Assembly (NCBI GenBank): GCA_937872005.1
Contig: CALMPQ010000082.1
Location: 1-10,595, forward strand
Length of the DNA: 10,595 nt
Reading direction: 5' to 3'
Source of the DNA: an uncultured Propioniciclava sp.
Lineage (GTDB): Bacteria; Actinomycetota; Actinomycetes; Propionibacteriales; Propionibacteriaceae
The notes under the pieces were generated by a model. It was not told the DNA's origin. It worked only from the letters and a program-made list of their open reading frames with translations, and searched no databases. The stretch's first letter is position 1. Each line of letters begins with the position of its first letter. Positions 7,270-10,595 of the stretch are shown here, piece by piece. The position numbers and the translations under genes are program-made.

Positions 7270-8407
7270 AGTTCTTGCGCGTGTTGTTGATGTCGATCGC
7301 GAACAGGGTCGTCGTGCCCGAGACCTCGTTGCCGACCGCCAGCATCGGCTGGCCCGTCGGGGAGTCCTTGGCCGCGATGAACGCGACGCCCTCGGCGCCC
7401 TGGTCGAGCGACTCCGGGGTGCCCGGCTCGGCGTCGAAGTTGCGGTTGTTCGTGTAGTCGACGAAGAACACGTTGCGCGGGTCGGTGATGTCCCACGTCA
7501 TGATCCCGCCGATGCGCTCGAGGCCGACGAACGCGTAGGTGCGCCCGTTGATCTCGCCGACGGCCACCGACTCGGGCTCGGGGCCCTTGTCGTCGCCGCG
7601 GGCGTCGGCACCGTTGGCGGTGTGGTTGGCGTTGAAGTTCTCGGGGTTGAGCGTCGCGATGGTCGGCGCGAACTGGCCGCCCGAGTCGAACAGCTGCTCG
7701 CCGGTGGTGGTCCAGATCGAGAAGGAGCGGGCGCCATAGGCGTAGACGTCGGAGATGCACTTGGCCTCGGCGTCGTAGCCCAGCGTGGTGGTGATGTTGA
7801 GGCGTCCCATCTGCATGTTGTCGCGCAGCTTGCCCAGCGAGCTGATGCCCTGGGTGTTGCCCGACTTCAGCCAGGCGTCCAGCGGGGAGCCCTCGCAGAC
7901 ACTCTTGCCGTTGCCCCAGGCGCGGAAGCGGGACTCCTCGCTGAAGCCCTTCCAGTCACGCGAGTCCCCCTCGTTCGGGGTGACCAGCAGGGTCTGGCCG
8001 CGCCAGGAGTAGGAGTCGGCGCCGTCGGGCTGGTAGATGCCCTTGACCGGCCAGTTCTGCAGCTGGATCGTACCGTCCTGGTCGGAGACGTCGAGCACGT
8101 TGCCGGGCAACGTCCAGTCCTTGAAGCCGAACGGGACGATGTCGGTGAACTCACCCCGGGCCAGGTCGAGGACGCCGAAGGCGTTGGCCTCCTGCAGGAT
8201 CACGTAGGCCGTGCGGGACTTGTCGTCGACCACGATGTACTCGCCGAAGATGCCGGTGGCGTAGGTGCCGACGGGCGACAGGGACACGGTCTGCGGACCG
8301 ACCTGACGCGGGTTGCCGGCGCTGAGAGGCGCGGCGAAGGCCGAGCCGGCCGACAGCGCGACGGTGAGGCCGACGGCGGTGGATGCGATGAGCGCGCGAG
8401 TGCGCAT
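7268..8407 (-). CDS. Exported choice-of-anchor I family protein, apparently lacking the N-terminal half
   Basis: The product is a 379-residue secreted protein. Residues 1-25 form a Sec signal peptide (MRTRAL, hydrophobic core, AFA before A26). The mature part matches the beta-propeller region of choice-of-anchor I proteins: YIVVDDKSRTAYVILQEAN (57-75), FTDIVPFGFKD (87-97), IQLQNWPVKGIYQPD (114-128), NEGDSRDWKGFSEESR (145-160), AFVGLERIGGIMTWDITDP (292-310), and VGNEVSGTTTLFAID near the end. Family members, often annotated as alkaline phosphatases, have no firm enzymatic role. They normally have about 200 more residues of propeller between the opening VGTYATGIF and the EYIVVDD strand; here the two are joined directly (about 8240-8251). 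The C-terminus stops right after the propeller, without a cell-wall anchor. The start is set by GAGGAG six bases upstream and by the signal peptide; the frame is open further upstream but looks non-coding. Confidence 0.82.
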   Translation of the reverse strand: MRTRALIASTAVGLTVALSAGSAFAAPLSAGNPRQVGPQTVSLSPVGTYATGIFGEYIVVDDKSRTAYVILQEANAFGVLDLARGEFTDIVPFGFKDWTLPGNVLDVSDQDGTIQLQNWPVKGIYQPDGADSYSWRGQTLLVTPNEGDSRDWKGFSEESRFRAWGNGKSVCEGSPLDAWLKSGNTQGISSLGKLRDNMQMGRLNITTTLGYDAEAKCISDVYAYGARSFSIWTTTGEQLFDSGGQFAPTIATLNPENFNANHTANGADARGDDKGPEPESVAVGEINGRTYAFVGLERIGGIMTWDITDPRNVFFVDYTNNRNFDAEPGTPESLDQGAEGVAFIAAKDSPTGQPMLAVGNEVSGTTTLFAIDINNTRKN

Positions 8408-8413
8408 GCGAGG

Positions 8414-8419
8414 CTCCTC
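8414..8419 (-). promoter_or_regulatory. Ribosome binding site GAGGAG of the choice-of-anchor I gene
   Basis: GAGGAG on the coding strand lies six bases before the ATG at 8407. It decides the start, because the same frame stays open for more than 120 codons further upstream through the terminator and into the kinase gene. Confidence 0.7.
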
Positions 8420-8456
8420 AGGGAGGGAACGTGAGATGCGCCTCAAACCAAACAGG

Positions 8457-8500
8457 GTTGGGCAACGCCCCCCCGACGATGCGGTGAAGCGTTGCCCAAC
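8457..8500 (-). terminator. Strong hairpin (perfect 12-bp inverted repeat) after the sugar kinase gene
   Basis: On the minus strand the arms GTTGGGCAACGC and GCGTTGCCCAAC are perfectly complementary, with 20 bases between them. In the minus-strand RNA the stem can extend inward through two G-U pairs, a C-G pair, one mismatch and two more C-G pairs, leaving an eight-base loop. The plus-strand RNA cannot make the wobble pairs, so the structure favours minus-strand RNA. After the hairpin comes TGTTTGGTTT, a moderately T-rich run. It lies 27 bases after the kinase stop codon, as expected of an intrinsic terminator. Each arm also contains a GTTGSSCAAC palindrome, so a double operator for the downstream gene is an alternative reading. 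Confidence 0.68.
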
Positions 8501-8502
8501 TC

Positions 8503-8517
8503 CCGTTGAACGAACGG
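8503..8517. repeat. Small 5-bp inverted repeat beside the kinase terminator
   Basis: CCGTT and AACGG form a perfect 5-bp stem with loop GAACG, ten bases after the kinase stop and directly before the large hairpin. It could stack with the terminator or be chance. Confidence 0.3.
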
Positions 8518-8526
8518 TGAACTGCG

Positions 8527-9600
8527 TCAGCGCTGGACGCGCGCGTTGCCCTTCCACAGGTCCCAGACCTGCTTCTCGTCGGCCGGTGCGCCGTAGTCGT
8601 ACAGCGAGGTGGCCGCGAGGGCTCCGGTGGCCCACCCGAACTGGGCGCACTGCTCGACGTTCCAGCCCTTGATGATGCCGTAGAGGACACCGCCGACCGA
8701 GCCGTCGCCGCCACCGATGCGGTCCATGACGTCGATGTGGCGCAGCGGGGCGAGGTAGAACTCGCCGTCGTTCCAGAGCAGGATGCCCCACTCGTGGGCG
8801 TTGGCGGACTTGACCTCGCGCAGCGACGTGCCGATCCAGTGCGCGTCGGGGTAGCGCTCCTTGATACGGCCGATCATCTTCTTGAACTCCTCGATCTTCT
8901 CGTCGATCGAGTCGCCACCGGCCTCGGGGCCCTCGATGCCGAGGCAGAGCTGGAAGTCCTCCTCGTTGCCGTAGAGGATGTCGCAGTTCTTGGCGATCTC
9001 GTCGAAGGCGGCCGAGAGCTCCTCCTCGCGCCCCTTCCAGAAGGTGGCGCGGTAGTTGAGGTCCATGGCGACGAGGGTGCCGTGCTGGCGGGCGGCCTTG
9101 GCCAGCTCCACGCAGAACTTCGACGTCGACGGCGACAGCGCGCCGATGAGGCCCGACAGGTGGAGGACCTTCACGCCCTCCTCACCGAAGAGGCGGTCGA
9201 GGTCGAACTGGTCGACGCTCAGCTCACGGCCGACCTCACCGGAGCGGTCGTTCCACACGCGGGGGGCGCGGCCCCCGAAGCCGGAGTCGGCGATGTTGAA
9301 CTGGTGGCGCAGGCCCCAGGCGTCGCCCTGGTCGAGGTCAGGGCCCTCGTAGCTCATGTTGCGGGAGCGCAGGTCGGACTTGATCAGGGCGGAGATCGGC
9401 GACCCCTTGACGAACGCGGTGAGCACCAGCGTCGGCTCCCCGAGGTGGGACAGCACGCTGGCCACGTTCGTCTCGGCGCTCGTCGCCTGGAGGAAGAAGC
9501 GGTCGGCGGTGTGCACGGGGGCGCGGTTCTCGGGGGTGATGCGCACGCCCATCGACGTGGGAACGACGAGGGACCACTTGGCGTCTTCACGGACTGACAT
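8527..9600 (-). CDS. PfkB-family sugar kinase (2-keto-3-deoxygluconate kinase-like)
   Basis: This is a 357-residue ribokinase-fold kinase, probably phosphorylating a sugar acid or related sugar with ATP. The second PfkB signature reads DRIGGGDGSVGG (residues 293-304), with D299 as the expected catalytic base; DRIGGGD, rather than DTTGAGD, is typical of the 2-keto-3-deoxygluconate kinase branch. DLNYRATFW (180-188) and NEED (212-215, the metal/phosphate NxxE region) also fit that branch. The first signature is degenerate: where GGAxxNxAxxLxRLG is usual, this has TSAETNVASVLSHLG (40-54). The C-terminus, WATGALAATSLYDYGAPADE, resembles bifidobacterial and propionibacterial kinases as I recall them. 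The ATG at 9600 has GAAAGG six bases upstream. It appears monocistronic, with a terminator after it and no transporter or aldolase beside it, so the substrate cannot be named. kdgK is possible, hence no symbol. Confidence 0.85.
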   Translation of the reverse strand: MSVREDAKWSLVVPTSMGVRITPENRAPVHTADRFFLQATSAETNVASVLSHLGEPTLVLTAFVKGSPISALIKSDLRSRNMSYEGPDLDQGDAWGLRHQFNIADSGFGGRAPRVWNDRSGEVGRELSVDQFDLDRLFGEEGVKVLHLSGLIGALSPSTSKFCVELAKAARQHGTLVAMDLNYRATFWKGREEELSAAFDEIAKNCDILYGNEEDFQLCLGIEGPEAGGDSIDEKIEEFKKMIGRIKERYPDAHWIGTSLREVKSANAHEWGILLWNDGEFYLAPLRHIDVMDRIGGGDGSVGGVLYGIIKGWNVEQCAQFGWATGALAATSLYDYGAPADEKQVWDLWKGNARVQR

Positions 9601-9635
9601 GGGGAACCTTTCTGCGGCGTACGGGACTATCGGCC

Positions 9636-9641
9636 AGCCTA
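9636..9641 (-). promoter_or_regulatory. Weak candidate -10 box (TAGGCT) for the sugar kinase gene
   Basis: TAGGCT on the minus strand fits TANNNT and would give a leader of roughly 28 bases before the kinase ATG. A second candidate, GATAGT (9626-9631), lies nearer the gene. No -35 element is recognisable at 17 bases for either, so this is tentative. Confidence 0.2.
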
Positions 9642-9650
9642 GAGCGGGCT

Positions 9651-9663
9651 CGCGGCGTCCGCG
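9651..9663. repeat. GC-rich hairpin downstream of the gatB / VanZ-like unit
   Basis: CGCGG and CCGCG form a 5-bp stem with a three-base loop, 26 bases beyond the VanZ-like stop on the minus strand and upstream of the kinase start. It may help end transcription of gatB and the VanZ-like gene, but no T-tract follows, and GC-rich DNA yields such stems readily. Confidence 0.22.
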
Positions 9664-9689
9664 GGGGATTCACCGAGTTGCCACCGACG

Positions 9690-10079
9690 TCAGGCATCAG
9701 CCTCCACGCGGGCCGTCGACTGGACCGTCCACCACCCCACGGCGATACCGACCAGGTCGGCCACCGCGTCCCACCAATCGCCACCGCGGGTCGCGAGCAG
9801 GTTCGCCTGCACCAGTTCGCTGATCGGCACGTGCAGCAGCATCGGGACGAGCGCGAGCCACTGGTTCGGCACCACCCGCAGCAACGCCCACGTGGGCACG
9901 GCGAACAGGATGACGTGCGCCACCTTGTCGATGCCGGGGAACGCCAGTCCGCCCGCATCGGGCGGGCTGGTCGTGTAGAGCCCCCACAGGTGGAAGAGCA
10001 GCGCCACGACCACGATGATCCACGGCGCGAAGGCGCGTCGGGTCGGGTCGGTGGGCTCCCCGATCAGTCGGCCGCTCAC
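9690..10079 (-). CDS. VanZ-like membrane protein
   Basis: The product is a 129-residue membrane protein with hydrophobic segments at about residues 19-36, 54-70, 74-90 and 104-118. It shows the VanZ-like pattern: DKVAHVILFAVPTWALL (51-67) with conserved D, K and H, then HVPISELVQANLLATRGGDWWDAVADLVG (83-111), matching the family's SExxQ...R..DxxDxxxNxxG core. VanZ gives low-level teicoplanin resistance in enterococci, but most VanZ-like proteins in actinobacteria are uncharacterised and resistance should not be assumed. The start is GTG at 10079, overlapping the gatB stop as GTGA, so it is translationally coupled to gatB. The long frame further upstream is gatB read in another frame. No functional link between tRNA amidation and this protein is known to me. 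Confidence 0.82.
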   Translation of the reverse strand: MSGRLIGEPTDPTRRAFAPWIIVVVALLFHLWGLYTTSPPDAGGLAFPGIDKVAHVILFAVPTWALLRVVPNQWLALVPMLLHVPISELVQANLLATRGGDWWDAVADLVGIAVGWWTVQSTARVEADA

Positions 10080-10595
10080 GCCAGCTTCTCGAGGATGAGT
10101 TCGCGCACCCGCGCAGCATCCGCCTTGCCCTGCATGGCCTTCATCACCTGACCGATGAGGGCGCCGGCGGCCTGCACCTTGCCGTCGCGGATCTTGGCGG
10201 CCACGTCGGGGTTCGCGGCGATGACTGCGTCCACCGCCGTGCCCAGCGCCCCGTCGTCGCTCACCACGGCGAGACCCCGCGCCTCGACGACCTCGGACGC
10301 CGTGCCCTCGCCGGCGAGCAACCCGTCGAAGACCTCGCGGGCCAGCTTGTCGTTGATGGTGCCGGCCTCGACGAGCGCCTGCACCTCGGCGACCTGAGCC
10401 GGCGTGACACCGACCTCGGCCAGCTCCGTGCCGGCCTCGTTGGCACGGCGGGCCAGTTCGCCCAGCCACCACTTGCGGGCGGACGCCGGGCTCGCCCCGG
10501 CGGACACGGTCGCGTCGATCAGGTCGAGGGACCCGGCGTTGCCGTTGACGTCACGCATCTCGAGGTCGGTGAAACCCCAGTCCGCCTGCAGCCGG
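10076..10595 (-). CDS. gatB: Asp-tRNA(Asn)/Glu-tRNA(Gln) amidotransferase subunit B, C-terminal part (5' end outside window)
   Basis: GatB is the kinase and tRNA-binding subunit of the GatCAB amidotransferase, which converts Glu-tRNA(Gln) and/or Asp-tRNA(Asn) to the amidated forms. The last 172 codons are visible and the frame is open to the window edge. They cover the end of the cradle/helical region and the YqeY-like tail domain. Recognisable parts are KWWLGELARRANE, a VEAGTINDKLAREVFDGLL segment, and IGQVMKAMQGKADAARVRELILEKL near the C-terminus, which matches the usual GxVMKxxxGKADxxxVxxLxxxxL ending. The catalytic N-terminal domain is outside the window. Presence of gatB implies indirect Gln-tRNA and/or Asn-tRNA synthesis, normal for actinobacteria. 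The VanZ-like gene overlaps its stop by four bases. Confidence 0.94.
   Translation of the reverse strand, partial: RLQADWGFTDLEMRDVNGNAGSLDLIDATVSAGASPASARKWWLGELARRANEAGTELAEVGVTPAQVAEVQALVEAGTINDKLAREVFDGLLAGEGTASEVVEARGLAVVSDDGALGTAVDAVIAANPDVAAKIRDGKVQAAGALIGQVMKAMQGKADAARVRELILEKLA

Noticed and set aside
9262..9276. GGGGGC/GCCCCC hairpin inside the kinase gene
   Set aside because: It is a 6-bp all-GC stem in coding sequence encoding Gly-Arg-Ala-Pro; easily chance at this base composition and without the uncommon codons seen in the trpC hairpin.
7622..9597. Plus-strand frames opposite the choice-of-anchor I and kinase genes (7622-8434, 8737-9597)
   Set aside because: They are Val/Gly/Glu-rich mirror frames without motifs; the minus-strand proteins are clearly real.

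Overview
The window is dense, high-GC DNA from an actinomycete (Actinomycetota). Three things point there: the gene order hisI-trpE-membrane protein-HGxxPAAW protein-trpC-trpB-trpA-lgt, which mycobacteria share in similar form; a TIGR03085-type protein; and many GTG starts. A propionibacterial-type lineage is possible, but the sequence alone does not prove it. I see no tRNA, rRNA, CRISPR array, insertion sequence or phage gene. No gene-free stretch exceeds about 120 bases.

Layout: (1) Bases 1-129 (+) are the last 42 codons of a DUF4143-type ATPase, convergent with lgt. (2) Bases 160-6555 (-) form one tightly packed operon, read from right to left: hisI, trpE, a trp-associated membrane protein, a 72-residue HGxxPAAW membrane protein, trpC, trpB, trpA, lgt. 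Gaps are 0-7 bases and several junctions are GTGA or ATGA overlaps, so translation is probably coupled. (3) Bases 6608-7240 (+) encode a TIGR03085 metal-binding protein, divergent from hisI across only about 50 bases. (4) Bases 7268-8407 (-) encode an exported choice-of-anchor I family protein that looks internally shortened. (5) Bases 8527-9600 (-) encode a PfkB-family sugar kinase of 2-keto-3-deoxygluconate kinase type, followed by a strong hairpin terminator. (6) Bases 9690-10595 (-) hold a VanZ-like membrane protein overlapping the 3' end of gatB, which runs off the window.

Function: TrpE, TrpC, TrpB and TrpA supply anthranilate synthase component I, indole-glycerol-phosphate synthase and both tryptophan synthase subunits. 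TrpG (glutamine amidotransferase), TrpD and TrpF/PriA activities must be encoded elsewhere. HisI, a histidine-pathway cyclohydrolase, heads the visible operon, so histidine and tryptophan synthesis appear co-transcribed. The two small membrane proteins inside the operon have no assigned role and are the most systematic unexplained element. Lgt, the lipoprotein diacylglyceryl transferase, closes the operon.

This is mostly conserved core-genome territory. I did not find a convincing new system. The most notable points are the apparently deleted N-terminal half of the choice-of-anchor I protein, the perfect 12-base inverted repeat after the kinase gene, and a perfect 9-base hairpin inside trpC built with two uncommon arginine codons.
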